Shown: piece by piece, positions 28,161-35,669 of the stretch
Position numbering within the stretch: position 1 is the stretch's first letter
Layout of the letters: each line of letters starts with the position of its first letter
Origin: Pantoea allii
GTDB taxonomy: Bacteria > Pseudomonadota > Gammaproteobacteria > Enterobacterales > Enterobacteriaceae
NCBI RefSeq assembly: GCF_002307475.1
Contig: NZ_NTMH01000003.1
Location: 186,001 to 250,000, forward strand
Direction: 5' to 3'
Length of the DNA stretch: 64,000 bases
Notes under the pieces: generated by a model
What the model was told of the DNA's origin: nothing
What the model saw: the letters and a program-made list of their open reading frames with translations, nothing else
Database searches by the model: none
Position numbers and translations under genes: made by a program

Positions 28161-29318
28161 TTAACCCAACGGGCCGCCTTCAATGGTTTCGCACAACCCA
28201 GCCAGTACCCGTTCACCGGTTTCCGTCTTCAGCGACTGATACCACGCCGAGGTCATCTGGGGATCTTTAGCATGGGTGATGTCACAGCGTTTACGCGCTT
28301 TCAACACCAAATCCTTAACGCGCTCGACACGGCGCATCTGGTAACGCAGTAGCGCATCCTCGATGCCAAGCGAATGCGCAGACAGCGCGGACGCCAGCAC
28401 AATGGCATCTTCCATGGCAGCACAACCGCCCTGGCCGATATCGGGCGTGGTGCTGTGTGCCGCGTCGCCAAGCAATACCACCCGGCCTTTAACAAAACGC
28501 TGAAAAGGTTCAATGTCGTGAATTTCGACCCGGTTGGTGGTGTCCACGTCAATTGCCGAAATAAGCTTTTGCACGGGTTCAGACCAGTCGCTGAAATAGT
28601 GGCGCAAATCGTCCCGCATCGTTGAACGATCCTGCTCCAGACCGGCGGGCAGCGGGACATCGAAGAAGAAGTAAAAACGATTACCACTTACCGGCATCAG
28701 TGAAACGCGCTTGCCATCACCCACAAAGGTTGTCCATTGATCAGCGGGCGCGATGGACTCATCAATCCTGACCAGACCGTTCCAGTTCACATAGCCCGCG
28801 TAGCGGCGTGGCAATTTTTCATCCAGTACATAATCGCGGATCACCGAATGCGTCCCGTCAGCCGCGACCAGAAAGTCGCCTTGCGCCTGGCTGTTATCGT
28901 CAAAGGTGGCGATAACGCCGCTGGCGTACTGCTCCACCTGGACGATACGTTTGCCAAAATTCACCCGACTGCGGCCATAAGCATCCAGCAGCATCGCCTG
29001 AAGCTCCGCGCGGGCGATGGGGTAGGGAAATTCGCCCACCTGTTGCACCAGCGGTGCCAGGCTAAAGCGGGTCAGCGTGTCACCCGAAAACGCGTCTTGA
29101 TAGGCCATAAACGCCATGTTACCGCCCAGAGCGCGGACTTTTTCTTTCAGTCCCAGTGCATTAAGGCACTTCACGCCGTTTGGCCAGACAGAAATCGCCG
29201 CGCCAACAGGCCGTATCGTTTTGACCGCCTCATAAACTTCAGTTTCGAAACCGGCCTGTTCCAGAGCCAGTGCGGCGGTCATCCCACCCATTCCGCCACC
29301 AATGACGATCGCTTTCAT
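28161..29318 (-). CDS. hpxO: FAD-dependent urate hydroxylase HpxO
   Basis: 385 residues, flavoprotein monooxygenase of group A. GGGMGGM (residues 8-14) is the Rossmann FAD loop, GDAAHSTTPDIGQGGC the second FAD motif. Alignment from memory with Klebsiella HpxO is close along the whole chain, including Arg204 in the GKRVSLMP block, an active-site residue studied in the Klebsiella enzyme. It converts urate to 5-hydroxyisourate with NADH and O2, so it takes over where XdhABC stops. No hpxPQT or allantoin genes are in the window. It has its own sigma-54 promoter and NtrC-like sites upstream. Confidence 0.92.
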   Translation of the reverse strand: MKAIVIGGGMGGMTAALALEQAGFETEVYEAVKTIRPVGAAISVWPNGVKCLNALGLKEKVRALGGNMAFMAYQDAFSGDTLTRFSLAPLVQQVGEFPYPIARAELQAMLLDAYGRSRVNFGKRIVQVEQYASGVIATFDDNSQAQGDFLVAADGTHSVIRDYVLDEKLPRRYAGYVNWNGLVRIDESIAPADQWTTFVGDGKRVSLMPVSGNRFYFFFDVPLPAGLEQDRSTMRDDLRHYFSDWSEPVQKLISAIDVDTTNRVEIHDIEPFQRFVKGRVVLLGDAAHSTTPDIGQGGCAAMEDAIVLASALSAHSLGIEDALLRYQMRRVERVKDLVLKARKRCDITHAKDPQMTSAWYQSLKTETGERVLAGLCETIEGGPLG

Positions 29319-29348
29319 ATGTTATCTCCTGTGTACATATCAGTAATT

Positions 29349-29365
29349 TGCAACTTTTGTACCAG
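29349..29365 (-). promoter_or_regulatory. Sigma-54 promoter of hpxO
   Basis: On the minus strand CTGGTACAAAAGTTGCA matches YTGGCACGRNNNTTGCW with two tolerated changes; GG and GC are correctly spaced. The start site would be near 29338, 20 bases before the hpxO ATG. Confidence 0.72.
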
Positions 29366-29425
29366 AAGCGAAAAGGGCCGGATGCCTGAATCTGTCGGGA
29401 TAACACAACAGATAACCTCAGTCGA

Positions 29426-29442
29426 TGCACGGTAGCTGTGCA
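29426..29442. promoter_or_regulatory. Putative NtrC site 1 upstream of hpxO
   Basis: TGCAC-N7-GTGCA, roughly 90-105 bases upstream of the predicted hpxO start site. Confidence 0.65.
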
Positions 29443-29448
29443 ACGATC

Positions 29449-29465
29449 TGCACCTGGCCGGTGCA
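29449..29465. promoter_or_regulatory. Putative NtrC site 2 upstream of hpxO
   Basis: A second TGCAC-N7-GTGCA, 23 bases centre-to-centre from site 1, about two helical turns. Paired sites of this kind support cooperative NtrC oligomers. Confidence 0.65.
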
Positions 29466-29578
29466 GAGAAATCTGTAAACCACAGTAACCCTGCGTTTTT
29501 AAGATGTTACCTATAATCCGTTTCATATTTAGCGTGATATAGATCACGTTCGCCCTCACAATGACTTCGGAATCCTCC

Positions 29579-30760
29579 ATGAAAATCGGAATAAGTAACA
29601 ATCACTATCCGGAGCAGCGCAATATTTTGGTCAATCCGGAAAACGACTATATCAACCTGAAAAAACGTAACGTTTTCTATTTCCTCAATCCGCTGCGTAC
29701 CCGTTTATTGAAAAAAAATAAAAGCTTTGTCTTTTTACCTGTGCCATTTGCAATGGGGCAGAAGCCCGATATTTTGCATCTGTTTAATGAAGTGGCGATC
29801 ACCCAGATGAACTGGGTGGCGACATTTGAAACAGAACTGCCGCGCGTGCTGCCGGTGGCGGGGGTTGCCAAACAGGACAACCCAGAATTAAAGCGCCTGA
29901 TTCCGTATTTACTGAAAGACAACTGTTTCGGCCTGATTGCCATTTCAGAGGCCACGCTTCATATTCAGATGAAGCTGTTTAAACCCGATGTCGCCGCAAA
30001 AATTCGTGCCAAAACCCTGGTGATGCATCCGCCGCAAACGTTGTTTACCCCAGAAAAAACTGCACACCAGAGTGACAACATCCGTCTGGTGTTTGTCGGC
30101 AACGAGTTTTATCGCAAAGGTGGCGCAGAAATTGTGCTGGCGCTGAGCGAACTGGTCGAAGCCGGCCAGATTGATGCGTCGCAGCTAGACGTTCAGCTTA
30201 TTGGTGACCTGAATAAGCGGCATAATGTGGCACACCGTCAGTTCCAGGACGATGACGCCTTTTATCGCACGATTCAGGATCGCATTTCCCGCCTCAGCTT
30301 TATTACCCATCACTCTCAGATGGCGAATCCGGAACTGTTGAAACTGTTCCAGCGCAGCGATCTTGGCTTATTACCCACCTGGCAGGAAACCTACGGCTTT
30401 TCGGTACTGGAAATGCAGGCGAGCGGGTGCCCGGTATTAACCAGTAATGTGCGCGCGCTGCCGGAAATTAATCCTGCCAGTGCAGGCTGGACGATTGGCG
30501 GTACGCTGAATGACGATCGCGAATATCAGGTCAACAGCGAAGCTGATAAACACCGTCTGCGCCGGGCGTTAATTGACGGCCTAAAATCAACACTGCTGGA
30601 TATCCTGGCGCATCCACAGGTATTAACGGAAAAGGCTGAAGGATCGATTTTACGCATTAAACAGCAGCACGATCCGCGCCAGTATTGCGCGCGCCTTAAC
30701 GAAATTTATCGTCGTGGCGTCGTCGATGTTGTTGAACATCCACCCGCGATCTCAATTTAG
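29579..30760 (+). CDS. Glycosyltransferase, GT4-like
   Basis: 393 residues from the ATG at 29579 (MKIGISNNHYPEQ); an upstream in-frame ATG at 29561 has no ribosome site. The C-terminal half is a GT-B domain: RLVFVGNEFYRKGGAEIV, VQLIGD, and the nucleotide-sugar site ETYGFSVLEMQASGCPVLTSNV-type E-x7-E motif near residues 275-290. The N-terminal half is unusual for GT4 (basic NPLRTRLLKKNKS segment, no clear GGxxR/H loop). It is a retaining-type, cytoplasmic transferase probably acting on a surface polysaccharide or lipid. It stands alone, so the substrate cannot be guessed. The 5' region overlaps the hpxO control region. Confidence 0.8.
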   Translation: MKIGISNNHYPEQRNILVNPENDYINLKKRNVFYFLNPLRTRLLKKNKSFVFLPVPFAMGQKPDILHLFNEVAITQMNWVATFETELPRVLPVAGVAKQDNPELKRLIPYLLKDNCFGLIAISEATLHIQMKLFKPDVAAKIRAKTLVMHPPQTLFTPEKTAHQSDNIRLVFVGNEFYRKGGAEIVLALSELVEAGQIDASQLDVQLIGDLNKRHNVAHRQFQDDDAFYRTIQDRISRLSFITHHSQMANPELLKLFQRSDLGLLPTWQETYGFSVLEMQASGCPVLTSNVRALPEINPASAGWTIGGTLNDDREYQVNSEADKHRLRRALIDGLKSTLLDILAHPQVLTEKAEGSILRIKQQHDPRQYCARLNEIYRRGVVDVVEHPPAISI

Positions 30761-30828
30761 TAAGATTTATCAGACGTTACGCGCCAGAGTCACCATACTT
30801 AACTGACGCGTTTCTCTGGAGATCGGTT

Positions 30829-31074
30829 ATGAAATATCTGCTTGCTTTGCTGCTGTCCGGCCTGATGGTCAGCAGCGCATTGTCACAACCCGCACCCACG
30901 TTTCCCCCACGCGCGCCGTTACCTCAGTTGACGCTCGCCGCTGCAAAATGTGATCTCTCCAGCTGTCAGACGCGTTGTTATGTTGAGCAATCGCATTGTA
31001 ATACGCGTAATTCCGGTGCCTGCAGTACCCAGGCACAGCTTTGCGTGCAATCATGCGCGGCTCAATGTAAATAA
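30829..31074 (+). CDS. Small exported Cys-rich protein
   Basis: 81 residues. A signal peptide of about 19 residues (MKYLLALLLSGLMVSSALS) is followed by a Pro-rich stretch and then eight Cys in a tight domain (C-x4-C-x3-C-x6-C-x7-C-x6-C-x3-C-x3-C), almost certainly four disulfides after export. GGAGATC precedes the ATG. It ends 22 bases before ampC on the same strand, so the two may be cotranscribed. I do not recognise the family. Confidence 0.6.
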   Translation: MKYLLALLLSGLMVSSALSQPAPTFPPRAPLPQLTLAAAKCDLSSCQTRCYVEQSHCNTRNSGACSTQAQLCVQSCAAQCK

Positions 31075-31096
31075 CCTGCCACCTGAATGAGTGCTG

Positions 31097-32233
31097 ATGA
31101 AACGATACCTTACTGCATTACTTGTCGCCCTTAGCGCCAGCAGCAGCGCTGCAGATTTATCCTCGCAGGACATTGCCTCGCGGGTGAAGAACATCATTAC
31201 GCCGCTGATGGAGCAGGAGGGGATACCTGGCATGTCGGTCGCAGTGCTGTATAAAGGCCGCCCGCAGTACCTGAACTTTGGTGTAGCCGATACCGCATCC
31301 GATCGACGCGTAACCGAAAACACGTTGTTTGAACTGGGTTCTGTGAGCAAAACGTTTACCGGCGTACTGGCGGGCGTGATGATGCGTAACAGCCAACTTC
31401 ATCTCAACGACCCGGTACAAAAGTACTGGCCCGCCCTGAAAGGCCCCCAGTGGCAGGCGATTAAAATGGTGCACCTTGCCACCTACAGTGCTGGCGGCAT
31501 GCCATTACAGCTTCCCGCCAGCGTGACCGACCAGGATACGTTGCTGACTTACCTGCAACAGTGGCAGCCTGACGCCGCGCCCGGCACGCAGCGCCGCTAT
31601 TCCAATATCAGCCTGGGGTTGCTGGGATATTTGATGATAAAAGGTGAGTTTGAAGAGGCGATGCAGAAGAACGTCTTTACGCCATTGCGGCTGACGCGCA
31701 CCTTTTACAGGGTTCCGGCTTCCATGATGTTTGACTATGCGTGGGGATATAAAGACGGACAGCCGGTGCGCGTCTCGCCCGGTATGCTGTCAGCAGAAAC
31801 CTATGGCGTGAAGTCTACCGCGCGCGACATGATGACCTTTATGCAGGCCAATGCAAATCCGAACGGATTATCGTCCGGTAATACCGTTTTGCGAAATGGC
31901 ATGATCACGGCACAGTCGCGCTACTTAACGGCAGGCAAGCTGTCTCAGGGGCTGGGTTGGGAAATCTATCCCTGGCCGATGGCTACCCAAACGATCGTTG
32001 ACGCCAGCGACAACAACATGGCACTACAGGCACAACCGGCAACGCTGTTGAACCCGCCCAAACTGGCGAATCGTGCCAGCTGGATTCATAAGACCGGCTC
32101 CACAAACGGATTCGGTGCCTACATTGTCTTTATCCCACAGTTGAACAGCGGCGTTGTGATGCTGGCGAATAAAAACTACCCCAACCCGGCGCGGATAAAA
32201 GCGGCTGCCGCCATCCTGGAGGCCATTCAGTAA
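31097..32233 (+). CDS. ampC: Class C beta-lactamase (AmpC type)
   Basis: 378 residues from the ATG at 31097; a signal peptide of about 18 residues. The active-site set is complete: Ser82-Val-Ser-Lys85 (mature Ser64/Lys67), Tyr168-Ser-Asn170 (mature Tyr150/Asn152), the Gln in SAGGMPLQ (mature Gln120) and Lys332-Thr-Gly (mature Lys315). The C-terminal block MLANKNYPNPAR is typical of AmpC. It is a periplasmic serine cephalosporinase. No ampR lies next to it, so expression is probably not inducible in the usual way. Whether it confers resistance cannot be said from sequence. Confidence 0.9.
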   Translation: MKRYLTALLVALSASSSAADLSSQDIASRVKNIITPLMEQEGIPGMSVAVLYKGRPQYLNFGVADTASDRRVTENTLFELGSVSKTFTGVLAGVMMRNSQLHLNDPVQKYWPALKGPQWQAIKMVHLATYSAGGMPLQLPASVTDQDTLLTYLQQWQPDAAPGTQRRYSNISLGLLGYLMIKGEFEEAMQKNVFTPLRLTRTFYRVPASMMFDYAWGYKDGQPVRVSPGMLSAETYGVKSTARDMMTFMQANANPNGLSSGNTVLRNGMITAQSRYLTAGKLSQGLGWEIYPWPMATQTIVDASDNNMALQAQPATLLNPPKLANRASWIHKTGSTNGFGAYIVFIPQLNSGVVMLANKNYPNPARIKAAAAILEAIQ

Positions 32234-32242
32234 CGCAGAGAC

Positions 32243-32270
32243 TAAAAAAATGGCCGCTGTGCGCGGCCAT
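32243..32270 (-). terminator. Terminator of the yghA-like gene
   Basis: ATGGCCGC / GCGGCCAT stem, 5-nt loop, followed on the minus strand by seven U. It lies 18 bases after the stop and may also receive ampC transcripts. Confidence 0.88.
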
Positions 32271-32287
32271 TAGGGGATCAATGCGGA

Positions 32288-33181
32288 TTAGAGCGTACCG
32301 GTACCGCCGTCAGAGCACCATACCTGTCCAGATGCAAAGCTGCATTCATCTGAAGCCAGGGTAACGTAGAGCGGGGCGATCTCTACCGGCTGGCCTGGAC
32401 GGCCTAGCGGTGCATCGGCACCAAACTGCTCCACTTTCTCCTGTGGCTGACCGCCGCTCGGCTGCAGAGGCGTCCAGTAAGGGCCAGGGGCGACCGCGTT
32501 AACGCGAATCCCTTCCGGGCCGAGCTGTTTGGCCAGCGCCTTAGTAAAGGCCACGTTACAGGCTTTTGTCTGGGCATAATCCAGCAGGATATCGCTGGGC
32601 TTAAAGGCCTGAACAGAAGAGGTGTTAATAATAGATGCACCGCGCGGCAGATAAGCCAGTGCCGCTTTCGTGACCCAGAATGGCGCATAGACATTGGTTT
32701 TGAAGGTGGCATCAAAGTCTTCTGTGCTCAGCGTCCGAATGGATTCATTAAACTGCTGACGTCCGGCGTTGTTAACCAGAATATCCAGCCCGCCCAGTTT
32801 CTCAGCCGCTTCTTTAACCAGCTTCTGACAAAAAGCTTCGGAACGCAGATCGCCGGGAATCGCCACCGCTTTACGGCCTTCGGCCTCGATCAGTTTAACC
32901 ACTTCAACCGCATCTGACTCTTCTTCCGGCAGGTAGTTAATGGCTACGTCCGCCCCTTCACGTGCATAGGCAATGGCGACGGCGCGACCAATACCTGAAT
33001 CGCCGCCGGTAATCAGCGCTTTACGTCCGGCAAGACGACCGTGGCCGCGATAGCTTTTTTCACCATGATCGGGAGCAGGGTCCATTTCGCTGGCCAGTCC
33101 GGGTGCCTGTTGCGGCTGCTGCCTGAATGGCGGCTTCGGAAAGCGATCTGGGTCGAGAATTGCGTTATTTGACGTCGTCAT
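32288..33181 (-). CDS. yghA: Short-chain dehydrogenase, YghA-like
   Basis: 297 residues; E. coli YghA has 294. The 45-residue N-terminal extension (PFRQQPQQAPGLASEMDP..., with GEKSYRGHGRL) is typical of the YghA/Gram-positive general-stress SDR group. TGGDSGIGRA is the NADP loop, NNAG is present, and the catalytic Ser/Tyr-x3-Lys read as NTSSVQAF and YAQTK. Cytoplasmic NADP-dependent aldehyde/alcohol reductase, often stress-induced; substrate unknown. Confidence 0.88.
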   Translation of the reverse strand: MTTSNNAILDPDRFPKPPFRQQPQQAPGLASEMDPAPDHGEKSYRGHGRLAGRKALITGGDSGIGRAVAIAYAREGADVAINYLPEEESDAVEVVKLIEAEGRKAVAIPGDLRSEAFCQKLVKEAAEKLGGLDILVNNAGRQQFNESIRTLSTEDFDATFKTNVYAPFWVTKAALAYLPRGASIINTSSVQAFKPSDILLDYAQTKACNVAFTKALAKQLGPEGIRVNAVAPGPYWTPLQPSGGQPQEKVEQFGADAPLGRPGQPVEIAPLYVTLASDECSFASGQVWCSDGGTGTL

Positions 33182-33525
33182 AGTGAGCTCCTTGAACTGT
33201 TGTCAGGTACTTAAGCCTGGCACAGATGTGATGTTTGTCACATTCAACTGCTTATTTAATGCACGAAGCCAGTTAAAAAAGGACTTTATCAGACAAATTC
33301 CCCGACATAATGTCCGCTAAGCGCAGCGGTAATAGCAGAATATATCGATTATGTGTTTTGGCGGCAGGCGCAGGCACGAAACGGAAGAGAACAGCAGCGA
33401 CGAATAATCGCGGGTTGCTTACGCTAAGCTATTGAGAACAGGGCAGTTATGACGAGTATGAATAAGCGATTGTATTAAAGGAGATTAAGGAGGAGAATAA
33501 AGCAATGCGGAGTGATGTTAAATGT

Positions 33526-33554
33526 TTGTACAAATGTTTCTAAGATGTTACTAT
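33526..33554 (+). promoter_or_regulatory. Sigma-70-type promoter of the ArcZ-like small RNA
   Basis: TTGTAC (33526-33531), 17-nt spacer, TACTAT (33549-33554). The predicted start near 33561 coincides with the first base of the RNA's 5' stem. The -35 box lies in the palindrome TTTGTACAAA. Confidence 0.6.
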
Positions 33555-33560
33555 GAGTGT

Positions 33561-33661
33561 CCCGGCCAGCACCACTTTATAGTTTGTGACGTCTGGCCGG
33601 AAAGTTTTTCCCTGGTGTTGGCTGTTTTAGCGACCTGGCCTTGCAGGTCAGGTTTTTTTTT
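33561..33661 (+). ncRNA. Probable small RNA carrying the ArcZ seed (candidate EsaS)
   Basis: About 100 nt, no coding frame. The 5' end forms an 8-bp perfect stem CCGGCCAG (33562-33569) / CTGGCCGG (33593-33600). An unpaired pyrimidine-rich segment then contains TTTCCCTGGTGTTGGC (33607-33622), identical over 16 nt to the seed of the Hfq-dependent ArcZ small RNA as I remember it from E. coli, which pairs with rpoS, flhDC, tpx and sdaC mRNAs. A terminator stem GACCTG / CAGGTC (33632-33649) and nine T end the RNA. The E. coli arcZ locus is beside arcB/elbB, not here. An EsaR-activated putative sRNA, EsaS, has been described upstream of esaR in P. stewartii; this could be it. Target set is inference. 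Confidence 0.72.
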
Positions 33662-33731
33662 ACCGCTAAACAACTTGAAGCCATTGTAACCTCTGGATGA
33701 ATCATTGTAAGTTATTCTTAAGTATTATCTT

Positions 33732-33751
33732 ACCTGTACTAAAGTGCAGGT
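33732..33751. promoter_or_regulatory. esa box (EsaR operator) at the esaR promoter
   Basis: ACCTGTACTAAAGTGCAGGT is a 20-bp near-perfect palindrome that fits the lux-box-like esa box known from P. stewartii. It is 39 bases before the esaR ATG, where apo-EsaR would block its own transcription until the AHL signal accumulates. Confidence 0.85.
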
Positions 33752-33790
33752 TATGTCATCATTAAGTAAAAGAAGCAGCATGGAGCCTGA

Positions 33791-34540
33791 ATGTTTTCTT
33801 TTTTTCTTGAAAATCAAACAATAATGGATACGCTTCAGACTTACATACAGAGAAAGTTATCTCCGCTTGGCAGTCCTGAGTACGCTTACACGGTGGTGAG
33901 CAAAAAAAATCCTTCAAATGTTCTGATTATTTCCAGTTATCCTGACGAATGGATCAGGTTATACCGTGCCAACAATTTTCAGTTAACCGATCCGGTCATC
34001 CTCACCGCCTTCAAACGGACCTCGCCGTTTGCCTGGGATGAAAACATTACCCTGATGTCCGATCTGCGGTTTACCAAAATTTTCTCATTATCAAAGCAGT
34101 ACAACATCGTTAATGGCTTTACCTACGTGCTCCATGACCATATGAACAACCTCGCGTTGCTCTCCGTCATTATTAAGGGCAACGATCAGGCAGCCCTGGA
34201 GCAGCGCCTTGCGTCTGAGCAGGGCACCATGCAGATGCTGTTGATTGATTTTAATGAGCAGATGTATCGACTGGCCGGGACAGAAGCCGAAAGAGCACCG
34301 ACGGTGAATCAGAACGCCGACAAAACGATTTTTTCGTCGCGTGAAAATGAAGTGTTGTACTGGGCGAGCATGGGTAAAACCTATTCTGAAATTGCCGCCA
34401 TTACTGGTATTTCCGTCAGTACCGTGAAGTTCCACATCAAAAACGTCGTGGTTAAATTGGGCGTCAGTAACGCCCGACAGGCTATAAGACTGGGTGTGGA
34501 GTTAGACCTTATCAGACCGGCAGCGTCAGCGGCCAGGTAG
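33791..34540 (+). CDS. esaR: Quorum-sensing regulator EsaR (LuxR family)
   Basis: 249 residues, the same length as EsaR of P. stewartii and nearly identical in every block I remember. The N-terminal autoinducer domain has the family's Trp/Tyr/Asp pocket residues (DEWIRLYRANNFQLTDPVI, SPFAWDENI). The C-terminal LuxR helix-turn-helix runs from about residue 178 (SSRENEVLYWASMGKTYSEIAAITG, SVSTVKFHIKNVVVKLG). EsaR is active as apo-protein and is released from DNA by 3-oxo-C6-homoserine lactone; it represses esaR and the capsule regulator rcsA in P. stewartii. The 3' end overlaps esaI by 29 bases, convergently. Confidence 0.95.
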   Translation: MFSFFLENQTIMDTLQTYIQRKLSPLGSPEYAYTVVSKKNPSNVLIISSYPDEWIRLYRANNFQLTDPVILTAFKRTSPFAWDENITLMSDLRFTKIFSLSKQYNIVNGFTYVLHDHMNNLALLSVIIKGNDQAALEQRLASEQGTMQMLLIDFNEQMYRLAGTEAERAPTVNQNADKTIFSSRENEVLYWASMGKTYSEIAAITGISVSTVKFHIKNVVVKLGVSNARQAIRLGVELDLIRPAASAAR

Positions 34541-35144
34541 TTACCGCGACGGGCGCACAGCCCGTACGTGAGACAATATCGCCACCCAGTTGTTGTTTAT
34601 CCTCTTCTCCGGCTGGCAGAGTCAGCAGATAAATCCGTTCCTTTTCAGTCAGAAAAGCTTCTTTGACGACGCTGATTTGCCATCCGGACCGTTTCAAAAT
34701 TTTCAGCATTGCCCGGCTGACTATCGTATAGATATGGTTGTACGCGTTATCCTGCGCCCAGTTCACCATCGCTAAAAACAATACCTGACTAATAGGATAG
34801 TGTTCACCCAGCAGTTCGCGTGCGCGTGCTTTATCCACGAAAAAGCGGCTTGACTCCGTGCCACAGGCGGGCAGGGGGACGTCGTTAAAACAGTGCTGGA
34901 AGGTGTGAGTGATCATATTGGGCCGATCCAGGCAGGTAAAGCGCACGCTGCACACTAATTGCCCTTCACAGATCCCCAGAATATAGCGCGTCCCTGGCCC
35001 ATCAAACTCATCCGACTCCATGCCCTGGCTGCATACCACTTCCCATCCCAGGCGGTCGCTAAAAGTTTTTTTTCTGAGCTTATAAAGTTCTTCTGAACGT
35101 GTGGTTTGCAGCTCTTCGTAACTGACGTCAAACAGTTCAAGCAT
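34512..35144 (-). CDS. esaI: Acyl-homoserine-lactone synthase EsaI
   Basis: 210 residues, as in P. stewartii EsaI and almost the same sequence. Catalytic residues of the LuxI family are present: Arg24 and Phe28/Trp34 region in LYKLRKKTFSDRLGWEV, Asp45/Asp48 in GMESDEFDG, Arg68 in CSVRF, Glu97 and Arg100 in CGTESSRFFVD, and the Thr near 140 (IYTIVS) that favours 3-oxo-acyl chains. It makes 3-oxo-hexanoyl-HSL from SAM and acyl-ACP. It is convergent with, and overlaps, esaR. Confidence 0.95.
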   Translation of the reverse strand: MLELFDVSYEELQTTRSEELYKLRKKTFSDRLGWEVVCSQGMESDEFDGPGTRYILGICEGQLVCSVRFTCLDRPNMITHTFQHCFNDVPLPACGTESSRFFVDKARARELLGEHYPISQVLFLAMVNWAQDNAYNHIYTIVSRAMLKILKRSGWQISVVKEAFLTEKERIYLLTLPAGEEDKQQLGGDIVSRTGCAPVAVTTWPLTLPV

Positions 35145-35669
35145 TCCATTTCCTCTAAAAAGTTACTGCGGCCCTCACGGCTATCCTGTACTGATTTTAC
35201 TAACTTTTCGCGCTGACGTTCAGCTAAATAACACTTTATTCGACTGAAATAGGGATTCTCTGTCTGTCAGTGGGCAGGATAACGCATCTCAAGCGGTAAA
35301 ATTCTCCCTGAGGGGATATTATTTGCCATAACGCAACAGAAAACAATACAAATAGTCACCGCCCTGTACTATTTCAATAGTGCATATTCCCGTGTCATAC
35401 CAATTTTATATGGGACGCCTGCCGGTTTTTAACAAAGTAACCCCGCCGAATGTCATAAATATGTCGCTCAACATTAATTGATTTATTGGTTATCTATATG
35501 GCCTGCATCACAAAGCGGTAAAAAAACCAAATATCATAAATTGGCTGTTAATTTCTGGAATTGTTGGCACAGGGCCGTATTACTAATACTTGAGCCGGAC
35601 CTGTCTGTCCATACAGGCCGTGGATAGCTGACTGATCAAGGTGTTTACCTAATTATAAGGCTCATAACA
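35145..35669. promoter_or_regulatory. Divergent region esaI / GPH transporter with partial esa-like boxes
   Basis: 525 AT-rich bases without a gene. Two elements recall the esa box: the half-site CCTGTACT at 35185-35192, and TGTACTATTTCAATAGTGCA at 35365-35384, a 20-bp imperfect palindrome. Promoters of esaI (minus) and the sugar transporter (plus) must lie here. Confidence 0.4.

Noticed and set aside
28737-29435. 232-codon plus-strand frame opposite hpxO
   Set aside because: Overlaps hpxO and the NtrC sites; no family resemblance.
33205-33222. CAGGTACTTAAGCCTG upstream of the yghA-like gene as an esa box
   Set aside because: The half-sites point the wrong way (CAGG...CCTG rather than CCTG...CAGG), so it is not an EsaR site.
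33505-33543. 12-codon frame (MRSDVKCLYKCF) behind an AGGAGG, possible leader peptide
   Set aside because: The distance from AGGAGG to the ATG is about 11 nt and the frame overlaps the -35 box of the small RNA promoter; no evidence of translation or of a controlled downstream gene.
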